From NCBI GenBank assembly GCA_008973525.1, contig WACJ01000108.1, forward strand, positions 186,001 through 250,000: 64,000 nucleotides of DNA, written 5' to 3'. Both the position numbers and the translations under genes were made by a program. The notes under the pieces are model-generated. The model made no database searches. It was not told the origin of the DNA and saw only the letters and a list, made by a program, of their open reading frames with translations. The DNA is from Stenopsyche tienmushanensis (Eukaryota > Arthropoda > Insecta > Trichoptera > Stenopsychidae). Below, piece by piece: positions 1 through 12,600 of the stretch (within the stretch, counting starts at the first letter, position 1; each line of letters starts with the position of its first letter).

Positions 1-422
1 GCTATGCGTATCGATTTTCCGTTAAAATTATTCGCCTAAGATGTGTTAACTTCATACATTAACAAAGACAAGGATGAAATGTTAAATTACGATCTTATAT
101 ATTAAAATTCATATTTTTATAACAAAATAATTTGAATTGAGGATCCTTGAAGAGGATCGTTTTGTCGGTTGATTAATATTTCTTTTAAATATTATTTTAT
201 ATGTATAACATATACACCAAAGAAAAATAAATTATTCAATTTTTTTTATATAAAAATATATATATTTTCTTAAACCTCAAATAAAAAAGGTTTACTGTAT
301 TTTTTAAACAACAATTTTGAGTTTGTTGACAAAATAATAAATAAGTGTTATGTTGTTAGAGATATATTGCGATCCTAAAAGAAATATAAACACATTTTTT
401 AAGGTTCTTAATATCTAGATAT

Positions 423-428
423 TTTAAT
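423..428 (-). terminator. Possible poly(A) signal for cnc
   Basis: ATTAAA on the minus strand lies about 95 nt after the predicted stop. It is the nearest poly(A)-signal variant I see; no AATAAA occurs on the minus strand between it and the stop. The region 1..522 is otherwise AT-rich with no recognisable gene. Confidence 0.25.
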
Positions 429-522
429 TGAAATCAATGACAGAGTTCAATCGTGGTTTCATAAACATATAAAAAATTATTTTTCAGCATACCGTATAAC
501 ATGTATTAATGCCCTTTAGAAA

Positions 523-608
523 TCATTGATCAAAGCTTTTTCTTTGTTTTATCTTAATTCTATCCATATCATCGTCGGACGTTCCGTTTGTACTCATATG
601 GCGTTCAA
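523..608 (-). CDS. cnc: cnc coding exon 20 (predicted C-terminus)
   Basis: A long pyrimidine tract and TTTTTTAG acceptor precede this exon. In phase with exon 19 it adds [20 protein letters not shown] and then KQRKSFDQ before TGA at 525..523. The tract and matching phase support it, but the tail is not a conserved motif I recognise. Read-through of exon 19 is the alternative. Confidence 0.6.
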
Positions 609-3600
609 CTAAAAAACAAAAAAAGGCGTGATTTCTTCAATGAAAATGATTCAAATGAGTCATTATTTATAAATATATTTGCAACAAATTTCATCAGTCA
701 AAGGCATCATATCTATTGATCGATACAATGAAATCAAAAGATTAATTTTGCAATTAAGATCTAGATCGTCAATCTAAAACACAAAGAAAAAGAATATTCA
801 CCTGATCGTGGACTTCTGGAATCCGGCAACAAAGAAGCAGACGCCCTCGGAACTAAAACGACAGCACCATCGGCGGCTTGTTGCAGCGAATACTGCTGCG
901 ACGATAGCGGATTTCCATCGACATCTCTCAAATGCTAAACACGTATATAAACGTTAGTAAAAATGGTATACGTCGAAAAAATAAAAAAGCTATCCGAGTT
1001 GAATTACTTGAAAAACGTGTCTATACAAGGATGCAAAATGTTCTTTAGCGCGTTGTCTTTGAGCAATCAACATGTTGTGCTCTCGTTGGAGTCTTTGTTT
1101 TCGTAAGCGAGCATCTCGCACTTCATCAGCTAAGCACGTTATCTGATCTAATTTTCTTTTCCGACAATTTTGAGCAGCGACCTTAAACAAACAAATGTTC
1201 ATTAAGTGAAATGCGAGTTATAAAAAATATCATACGATATACGAGGATGATCATTTACCTTATTTTTGCCCCGACGTCGTATGTCTCTTATCAGAGACAA
1301 TTGAGTTTCACTCAAATCATGCTTAGATAATCTCTCATTAAACTCATCCATTGGTAAGTTGATTATATCATGTACATCCAATGGAATTCCTGTAAACATA
1401 TAAAAATAAATTGAAAATCTATAAATAATAAAGGATGATTTAGATTTATTTCCTTCAACTACTGAATGGAATTTTCTTCTTTGTAGTAAATTATAATAAT
1501 TTTCTATTATTTCCAATATATCAACATAACCACTCAGTCTATTATAGTAAAAGCATCACACAATGAAAATAGTAAATATTAATATCATAATGTGGGTATC
1601 GGATAAATTTCATACATCTAACTATAAAATTACAGATCTATAATGCTTTTAAATATATAACTTATATTAAAAAGTAAGCCTCATCAAACTCATACGTTTC
1701 TTCATCATAGACATTCATATATGAAATTTTTGTGCACGTAATTATAATTACAATTCTAAAATATAATAACGAGATAAGTTCTCCATTTTTGTATGAATAT
1801 TTTAATAAAAAAATTGGATAAAGAAAAGAAATACCTAGTGCGCGAGCCTTTTTCTCATCCCTCGACAAAGGTCCTTGAGTTCCACAAGCATTCAATCCGG
1901 GACCCTCGGCGCCTCTTCGCCCTAAAATTAATTTATCAAATGATAGTATTTAATAGTGAAATTACAAGTCGTTGATCAATGCGATTATCATACTTCATTC
2001 AAACAATGCATTTTGGGATATTAGTATTTCGGGAGCGTAACGATAAATATGAGACGATAGAAACCTCTTTTGTCCCTCGCTAAAGGACGATGCGGCGGCT
2101 GTGGAGGCGCAGGAGGCAGACTATAGGTGTGGTTGTGGCGTAAGCCTCCGGAGGCAGGACTCACGCCGATTCCTGCACCACCTGCGGTGAATTCCATTGA
2201 ACACGAATATTTCATCTCTACAACAAATTCAACAATAATAAACATGCTATCGAGCCTATCTATCCTTTAAAAAATCAAGTAACATTACATGATCTTTTAT
2301 AAAATAAACGCTTTGGAATTTCGCATTATTATTACATTGTAATTTGTTCAGGAATGTTTGCCAGAAAACGTGGGAAAATTCGCTTTATTTTAAGGGACCA
2401 TTGTTGTTTTTTAAAATGCGAACTCCAAATGATCGAGCTATAGATCATCCAAATGTTACGCTTAGATGTAAGCACTTTTCAAATGAGATTTTGTTTTAAT
2501 AGAGGGTAGTACAATTTCAATCATGGACAGTTACTGTTTGGTGTGCATTTTGAACAAATTGAATAATTGGACCACATTTTTTCAAAGATGGAAATGCTAT
2601 TACTGTCCAATACCAATCAATATTACTAGAAAGACACATATTATAGAATATATTATTAGAAGCCGAACAAAACATTGTATGGACTTAACTTTACAGCCTT
2701 GACTTAACTTTACAGCTTACTACTCGGCATTTTTTTATATGGTTATCATGCATGAATTTTTTTACAAAGATCCAAACTATATTTTAATGCTAAATAAAGT
2801 CTATAATTTGTCAGTTTAACACTTTTTGAATGTGTTATAATTCGGCAGACGATATCGGGTATGTTCCGTGCACAAAAATATGATTAATAAGGTGAATGCA
2901 TCGATACCTTATCTAAGTATTAGGACCTTATTGCATGTGTTTTTATGTAAATAAATAAAACATTATCATAAATGTTACATAATTTATACATATGTATAAA
3001 AAACTCAAACGTATACTGTCCATTTTTACTGTCCAATACCAATCAATATTGAGTGACTTTCTATGGCCACAGTGATGATATAACATATAGGCGTCACATT
3101 TGGATGACTCTATATTTTCATACATTGCGATGAATTTCTGTAAATAATAAATGAATGAAAACAAACCTGGTGCCATATGGCCGACGTCTGGAAGGTACGC
3201 CGCAGCGGGGGCGGACGGTTGTTCGTATTCAAATTTAACATCAGACATTGGATTTTCATCGTGGGCTACGCTTCGAAGTCGACCTAATGTTGCTTGATCC
3301 TGCAATTTTTACAGTAAAGTGATCAATTACAAGCCCGATATTCTTTTCCGCGGGGCTATTTTCATTCATCGGCCCTTTCCGTATCGAAATTAGCATCGCG
3401 CCCTCAGTCATGACACCAGTCATGAAAATTGAAGCGTAACAGTGATATTCAGAATTGCAGTCCATCAGTGATAAGGCTCAATATATGAATTCTCATCGTA
3501 ACGATGACTAGCGTAAATGGAAAAAAGTAGATAATTTACCAGAAAACCCATTCGCCCATTGAAATAAAAATACTACTATAATCTTATCCTCCGTACGATA

Positions 3601-6600
3601 ATCGGAAACGCGAAAGGTAGGAGCGGTCAAACTATGTATAATTTTCCACATTTCTTATCTTCTGTTTTGATCTTTTTAAAAGACCGATGGATATTTGCAA
3701 AGGCACGTTTGACTATTCACATTAGCAGTAGCGGATTTATCTAAAGGGATCTGAAAAATTGCTCACAGAATGTTCATCACTAGGCCATTATTTGCCATGA
3801 TGCCGCGTTAATAGTGAAATCGTAATAAGAAACCGCGCACATCGAAGGTCCGTTAAGACTTTTAAGGCGCAATTTAAGTTTGAGATTTCCTGGATCCATT
3901 TGGTTTTTCTCGGGACAAATTTTGATATTCGGCCCTCGATATGCGCAGTTGTCATATAACGATTTCACTATAACGCGGCATCATCAGAGCAGTTTCTACA
4001 TGCCGCGTATTTCTAAGGATGAACATATTCGTTAGCAATTCTTGAATCCCTTGAATTGTGCTTTGGGTCAAAAATTTTTCAAGGCTCAACTGAGTTTTTG
4101 AGCCCCGAGGCGCACATTTTCTGCGCCTATAGGTAAACTGTGCATTAGAGAAACGCGATATAATATAGATTCGCTGGAAATTATAAAAATAGAGGGATTA
4201 TACCTGGAAACAACGCTTCCCAAACATATGGTGCTTCTTCTGAGCGACTAAAGGTTGTTGGCGCGATTCGCTTTCGCACGGTCGCATCTTGCTGAAAATG
4301 GGATAACACACAATTGAAAATCGTGTCGTGTAAATAAAGGATATAGGAGTGTGAATGTAATTTACCTATGGAAGTCTTGTGCGGAATCGCTCCCGGCGTC
4401 GCACCATTCCCCGTCGGATAGCGAGGGCACCCTCTCGGACCCCATGGATGACACCGCGCTGTCCGAAGACGCGTCTATGCGCTCTGCAAGCGAACCACGT
4501 CATTTATTGAGGTCTAAATATAAGATATAAGAGTAGAAAAGTCGAAGAGACAGACCGGCTCCCATCGCGATGTGATGGTTCGGCATGGAGTGCGGAGGCT
4601 GCGTCTGATGCGTCAGATGCGGGGGCGCGGCTCCGGCTCCGGCGCCCGGGGCTCCGCCGCCCGACTCCAGCATCCTCATCGTGTACATGCCTGCGGAAAG
4701 ACACAAGTCCGCGCTTAGCGACCTCACATATCCACCGGGATGCGGAAGAAAGGAAGAACTGAAGAGTTGCGCACTCTTGACATAGTCGACTGGCAAGTAG
4801 TAGACTGCCGGCGGAAAATAGCGATAGGGGCGAAGGACGCTCTCGGGGAGCGCCTCCCGCAGGTACCTCATGTCCGAGTACGGATCCAGTTTCGCCGGCG
4901 AGAGCCTCCCTCCTCAGAGGGGCTCCTTCGAGTCGTCCATTTTGGAAACGAGGAAGAAAATCAGTGTGCAAGTTCATTCTGATGACGTTCGTTATTCTCG
5001 CGGTCATCATCTTTCTTCGGACTTTCCTATCTTCGTTCGTTTTCGTCAGGACGGCTCTCGTACGTGGCCTCTTTCCTTCTTATCGGAGCCTCTCCGGTTA
5101 TCGCGGCCGATTCGATAAGCTATCTTCGGCGGCCTCGCGAATTCCTCCGCGTCCGAGTCCCCCCTCGGGAGGATCTCGGGCTCCTCGAGCCGACCCGGGA
5201 CGCTCTTCCGATCGGGGAGGAGCTTGCGTAACCTCACGACAATGTTCACAGATCACTACAAATCTAACCGAATAAATAAGTCTATAAGTCTAATATAATT
5301 TAAAAAATAGGAGCGCGTCCACCGAGGCGGGAGAGACTCAGATCGAAGATTCGCAGCGGGACTAGAAGAAATGACTAGAGTTCATTCAACATCTGTCGGG
5401 CGTTCACGCGCGGTATTTGAAGCTCCCGTATGCGGAGTAGTGCTGCAGCGAGAAGGTCCTGCTCTTTTTCGGCTGCTTGATCTTGACCATCATCCTGAGG
5501 CCATCGAAACGCGAACCTTCCCGATTCGGAGTACGGGCGACGACTGCGACGAAGATAGCGTCGGACGAGGCGCTAGAGATAGCGGAGCCCGAATTATCGC
5601 GGACGACGATAAACGCTCAGATCGTATCCCCGCTTTTCCGCCTCGGCGAGATAAACGAAAAATGCGTCAGTTTCGCACAAATCACCACGAGCCTTCGCTT
5701 TCTGAAAATCTGAAAACGCAATCTTATCTCGAAAGACGGCTTCGCGAGATAGCGCATGACCTCGATTACACGCGCGCGAGGGTTGTTCGGACGTTGTTTC
5801 ACGATCAAAACCTGCCCAATTCGAATCATTTGTGTCTCGATTGAAGCCCGCGTTTTACCTTCGCCACTTCCAAGATGACACGATACAAGGACTATCCCGA
5901 AACGTTGTTTCCGTGTTTTCCGAAAAGGAGAATTTAACAAATGGTCGATTTTCATCCCCCAGAGAGAAAATAGTGTTTCCCGGTCGTTGCGTTAGAAATG
6001 TTTACCTTCGTTCATGGCCATGTCCATCAGCTGAAGGTCCTCGTCGTTTAGAATCGAAGAGAGGAAGCCGTCGGACGTGCCGTTGAGTTCGTTGGTGCCG
6101 TTCTGAAAGCGGAATATCTGTTAGTCTGTCGATTTCGCCGGATGTCCTAGAGTAGCATCGATCGAGGGATACCTGGTAGTACATGGAGTCGGGCTGGTGT
6201 TCAGTGGGGCGGATGCTCCGCTTTGTAGAACGGGGGCGGCCCTCCTCCGGCGGCGGCGCAGCCGGAGGGGCCGTGGCTCACGTTCATGGAGGCGGCCACC
6301 GCCGAGCCCAGATTTGAACTCCCTGAAACGAATTCCAGTTGAGAGTGAGGAACTGCGTCCGCGGAACGACGGCGCGGATCGCGGATTAGGATTACCGTAA
6401 AGATCCGAAGCGGGCGCCAGCGAAGACTTCTCGTTCGACAGCGGCGCGTACGGGGGCCCCGCATATGGGGCGGATCCTTGCGAGCAGTGTCTGAAATCGC
6501 ACAAAACAAAAATTACAACATCCGCGAAGGACCGAAAAGCCGAGTTGTCAGTCTGTCAACCGGTGGCGGATTTAGCACTCGAGAGGCACAATTTAAGTTC

Positions 6601-9600
6601 GAGACCCCTTGGACCTCATTTAATTTTTCAACCTGGAACAAAATCTCGACGCGATACTACGATTTCATTATTACGCGACATCAGAATGGAGAATGATCAA
6701 GTTTTTCAATTGAAAAGACAAACTAAAAAGCGATGAAACATAGCTAGAGTACTGACCCGAGAGCCGAGTTGACATGGTGGTGATGCTGCTGGTAGAGGTG
6801 GTGATGGTGATGATCCGGAGGTCCGGCCAGGGCCGCCGCCGAGGATGCGTTGGGGCCCGGGAGGGCCAGCAGGGCGGCGAGGTCCTGCCAGCGCTGCTCC
6901 ATAGACACGCTGCGGACCAGATTCTGTCGACGGAAACGAACGGAAAACGTCAGCTTTTTCCGACGATGTGCGTGTTCGTCGATTCAGCTTAATTCTATAT
7001 CATCAAGTCCGGCGACCTCTCCGTCGCGTTCTCCTTTGACCTTCGGCGACGTTTCCAGAATATAATGCATCGTCCGATTGAGCACAAATCAAATTCGACA
7101 AATTCCTACAAAATGCTTTGCAAAATCGCAGACTTTTGAGATCCGAGAAAGCGACCAAAATATCTCCCGAAATGCCGAAAATATTCCTCGAAGTTATCGC
7201 CGAGGACGAGGAACCACTCGTCTTCGATCGCAGAAACCGAAGATGACGGGCCATGAATCAATTTCCTCGTATTTTTCGTCTCGTCTGATAGTAGACGAGA
7301 GAAAATATCATCGGTTACTGGAATTAACCTTGAAAAATAAAAATAAAACTGGCGTACGCAAACACATAATTATACGTTTTGAATGACAAGAAAGATCATT
7401 CATATAAAGATTCATTATCTTGTGCAAATATCACTGCGTCGCGATAACTAATTTAATAACGATTACAAATTAATTATCTCGATACCAGTTTAGACAGAAT
7501 TTATTGAGTGCAAAACATCAAAATGCTAATTAAAGGGTCGATAGATTGAATTGAAAGATCAGAGCCAATAAAAATGAAAACGATTGAATATTCAAATGCT
7601 TGAAAATCTGTCGAAGAGCGTGATGACGAATTACACAACGCTTGATAAAAATGTCTCATTTATCAGTGATCGATTTTATTATACAACCGAATGTTGCAGA
7701 TGATCTCGATTATCTGATTGAAGAAGCAATAGATTAGGTGCCCGAGATTATGAAGAGTTATCAATTGAAAATGTTTAAAATACCAACTCGGACAGGACGT
7801 GTTAAAAATACTGGGAAACTACAAGATACAAGTCATTCTATTATACTATATAAGTTTAGAATAGCGCTACACTGTTTCAAAATAATTTTATTATACCTAA
7901 GAGACTCTTATTTAACCCTAGATCACTAATCATTAGTCTCACAGACTACAGACTCGGAACGCATTCGACACGTGTGAATGCAATATGATTACGTTGCTAC
8001 ATATTTTATATCAAATTATGACCGAACGATGATTATTTTTACTTACAAATATTGTTTATAAAGAAAATGGATTTCGCCATTCGCCGCAAAAAATATTGAA
8101 AATCTTACAAAAATAAGTTTTAAAAACACGCTATAAAGTGAAAATTGATTATAAATATCATCGTCATCATCATATAAAGACCACGAGGATTGCAACGCAG
8201 GATTAGGACTAATAATGATTATAAAATACCACAAGTAAAATAATTATCGCTTTCTAAAAGCTCTTCAGTGCGAATAAATATTTTTGATTTTTTTTTCCTT
8301 CATCATTAGAGTAGTAATTTTATTCGTTTTATTGCAATATCTTCTCAGATTTGATTGGATTTCCAATCATGTTATTTTGCGATATTCGGTAATTGGAAAA
8401 GTTTTATGCTGAAGTTTGGGATGGAGGAGAGATATTAAAGATCTGCGCAATGCCAGACTTCAAAAATTTAATCTTGTAAGAGCATAAAATCGAGGAACGT
8501 TCGTCAATCATGACGAACTCTACGATTGTTCGGGGTTAAGAGACGACAACGGCTTGAAGAAACTCGTCACGATCGGTGGAGAAGAAAAAAAAAGAGGGAT
8601 ATCCCTCACACCTTGGATCGATCAAACGAAGAATGCCGTCCAAGGAACAACCAGCCATTAAAACAAAATGGAAGTCACAATTCTAACAAACGAGAATAAC
8701 GTGATGTCAAGATTTTCAAGTTTTAGCCCTTAACTTTAGTGGCGGATTTCTCTATAAATTCATAAATTCAGCCTTGGGTAAGTTTTGATCCATCGTGTGT
8801 CCGTGGCAAGTATCTAACTTGCGCCCCCTCCCCCAGAAATCTTTTTTTTTTAAAGTTAAATAATACCATTATAAATGCAATATATTTTAAAACAATATAC
8901 GAAGATAGCCCTAAAAGTAGCCGACCTAACGTATACATAGTGATTGTGGTTTTAAAGAATATACTATGATAGAAAGTGTCCATCTTATAAGCGCTTAAGT
9001 TTCAAGTTTGTACATTGCTTAGTATTTATTTGGTAGTCATCAATAGTAAATTTGTAAACAGAAAAAAATGGTTGCCATAAAGGGAATACTTTTATTTGAA
9101 AGGTCTCAGTCCAACTAATATCAAATCCAAGCTAGATTCTACTCTGACAGAGTCGATGGCAGACTTTAAACGAGGCCGTACGAGCTGCCAAGACGAACAG
9201 CAAAGTGGTCGACCAAATAAGGTCGACCAAACCCCAAAAATTGTGAAGAAAATCCACAAAATGTTATTGGATGACCGTCGACTGTAAGTGCGTGAATCGG
9301 CAGACATGGCAGACCTTTCATCGCATATTGACTGAAAATTTGGGCATGATAAAGCTGTGCGCAATATGAGTAATGCGTTTGCTCACAATGGAAAAAAAAT
9401 CGCGCCGTAATAATATTTCAATTGAGTGTCTGGCGATGTTTAACAGCAATAAGACCAAGTTTTTGCATCAATTCAAAATGAAACATGGATGCATCCCTTC
9501 CTTAATGTGGGCATTTGCGCTCTGAGTGCGGAGTAGAAACTAGCTATATTTTATAAATTATAATTAAAAGGCTTCCGTGATCGTATAGACAATGGAAAAT

Positions 9601-12600
9601 CCGAAAATGCCACAAAAGCCCCAAAAGAATGACCACAAAGTCTGTATCCAACCAGTCCGCTTTTCGGATCGCTGACATGACGAATGGACGCCTCGCGATC
9701 GGACGCATTATGACTATAGAACGATTACAAACTCTCATTACAAAACGAAGTTACCCGAAGAAGACTGATCGGATGGGTTGTTCAAATTGTACCACCGGTC
9801 AAATATATTGTTGCCTTTATTTTATTAAAAAATCTGTTACATAATTGTTCAACAATAGTTCTACAAAAAAATAATTTACAAGGATGTTTCTGTTTTCCAA
9901 TAATCTGAGTTCAAACATAAGGTCTCAAAAAACGCGAATATTTTTTAGTCCACCTAATATATCATAGGAACTAGGAATGGCGACGCCCTCCACTGAGAGG
10001 TCGACGATCTTCTGTTTTAAAGAGTTGCAGTTCAACAAACAGTAGATCGAAAAGGACGAAGATTGTATACGACGTCGCGAAGGTTTACTGTCAGCTCGAC
10101 TGTCGAAGTCTTCCGTTGTTTTCTTCAGGTCTTCGACATGTGAACGCCGCATCTTCATCCGAAGACGAGTGAAATTGCAAGCAATTCGCTTTTGATAGAC
10201 GAGATCCGGAGACGTACAAGCTGTCGCGGATAAATAATTCGATACTCCGTGACGTAAACTGTAGAAATTTTACAAAACGCTCAAAAAGAAATTTCAAGAG
10301 TCATCCGTTAGAAAGGCGGCGTTATGTATGAATTTAAGTGCTATTTATAAAATTAAGCTTAATTACTGCGCAAATGTTTCTTTAAAAATCGATTCAAAAT
10401 TGAGCGTCCATAATGTGGAGTAAATTATAATGGAAGAATATTCCATCCAGCAAATGACATGTGTTCCTTCCGCCGGAGATCGACTTAAGAAATCACGGAT
10501 CTGGGCTGATCTCAAACAAGAATCAAAACAAACCCCTAAATTAAAAAAAACCTCGACCTTATATATATTTGGCCAATCATTGCGTTTTTACTTTTCAATC
10601 GATTCAGATGACTTTGTATAAATATTAACAATAAACAACAATCAATTCAATAAAAATGTCTACAGATTATCACCATATGGGAGGCAGCGACCTTATTTGT
10701 ATAATTATTCCTACAAAGCTGATTCTTTCTTATTTTATTGTTTCGATATTATAATAAACATTATATATACATAAAATTGCAATGCTTTGAAAGTTGCAAT
10801 ACTTCAATCGATTCAATCAATCATCAATCGTCTATCAAAGCCCTAGCTATTTTGTATCGAAAATAGACGACGTTTATAATAATTAACATAAACTACTTAT
10901 AGACAAAAATGCAGCTTTATATATTTTAATTTAATGCCGGAATATACGATTATTCAAATTTCGCAAGGTTGAAAGCTTGGTAAAATGTAATTTTTCAGAT
11001 TTACATTGAATAAACACTGGCTTCAACAAAAAAAAATCTGATTTGCAACAATAAATATAACATAATTATGGTTTGATAAGTTTTTTATAATTTCTCTGCT
11101 TACATTTAAATTTAAAATGAAATATTGACATAATAAATAAGGCTATTGCTTTTCCTTGACGATGATGTATTTACTACAACTCGACTCTAATAATTAGAAT
11201 GTCGATATGAAATGTAATAGATACGGGGTTCAAAATTTCATATGGTGTACCAAATACATATCATAGTAGCGCGCTGGTGTTTTTAGCATAGTAAAGGAAA
11301 GGTTAAGAAATTAAAGATGCAGATTTGACTATTATCATTAGTCCATTTCGGGTTCTTTTTGAATCGTAAATCCAAAATATAAAGTACTTATAAAACCGCA
11401 AGAATCTCAATAGCTTTGACTAGTTAACTTCGGCCAGACTGTTCGTGGAAAGTATTCATACCAGATGAAGTTGCATTAGTGCAATAGCAAGTGTTACGAG
11501 AAGATTAGAATCATAATATATGGCTGCAAGATGTGGGCTTTCCAAAATTGCAGTGCTTCGAATTCGGCACAATCATCTTAACATGAATAAGATGAACGCA
11601 AGATGAATGTGAAAACTCTTGATCCAAATGCGATGGATTTTAATGCTGAAATAATATAGTAAATTTTCACGAAGGGTGAAAGTATAGCTTTATACTATAA
11701 TAAAAAAGATTAATAAAAAAAAACTATAAAAAATGAATTTTGGGTATTTTTAAAGAATTTTCAATTTGATTTTTTTTTTAAAGTTAAAATTTGAGATATT
11801 GGAAACATTAATATTTCCGATAGACCGTTTTTATCCAGATAAATACTGATACTGATGCTCTGAAAAAACATTATTACTTGATTTTGGCAAGGGTTACGGT
11901 GAATTATAGTATGAATAGACGTTTTGAAAAATTAAAATCGCATTGCAATTACCCCTTGGAAGACGATTGATAAAATGACAAGACCAGCCAAAATTAAGTA
12001 TCGTGATTGGTACTTCCACCAGTAAACTAAGAATTAAAGGCTTTTCAACTAGGGAAATTGCTAAAAAAAATATCACTCTCAAGGGGATGCATTATACCAT
12101 TAAACCGCAACAGGAGACTGTGACTTTGAACAACAGGAAAAGTCCGGACCGCCTAAAATCAATTACGGATAACGAGGATAACTTCATTTTATTATCGTCT
12201 AAAATCTTCGCCTTACAGATTCACAGTTGACCGCAAAATTGAACGAAAGTAGATCATCTAATGTGTCATTTTTGTGTGTGCGTTGCCAAAAAAAGGTGGT
12301 CATTTTGACGAAAGTGCCGCATGTTTCTAATATCAGTAAATTATTGTGAATGTGCTTTATTACGTTTTTTTCGCGAAGTACTGCATCAGATCAAGTATCT
12401 CTGTTATTTGTGGCCAATTTAAGAGTCTAATATTCATAATAAAATATTGATGTATCTTTAAATTTGTAACAAATCACTCAATAAGTTCGTGGGATGATAT
12501 ATAATTGGCGCTACTATTGACAAATTTATATGATTTTTATTGAAGTACCAACCTTCAAATAATACGTGTCATTAAATAACAATCTAATGTTCAGTTCATA

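Noticed and set aside
4504..5010. 168-codon minus-strand frame over cnc exon 11
   Set aside because: It reads exon 11 in the wrong frame; the correct frame (MYTMRML) joins exons 10 and 12 in phase.
5371..5844. 157-codon plus-strand open frame in a cnc intron
   Set aside because: No recognisable domain, overlaps frames on the other strand, and composition explains the length.
6121..6504. 127-codon minus-strand frame over exons 8 and 9
   Set aside because: It reads exon 8 in the right frame but continues through the intron and exon 9 in a wrong frame; the spliced model explains it better.
9925..10297. Two overlapping minus-strand open frames (68 and 77 codons)
   Set aside because: They looked gene-like because of locally higher GC, but no domain, splice signals or matching neighbour exon was found.
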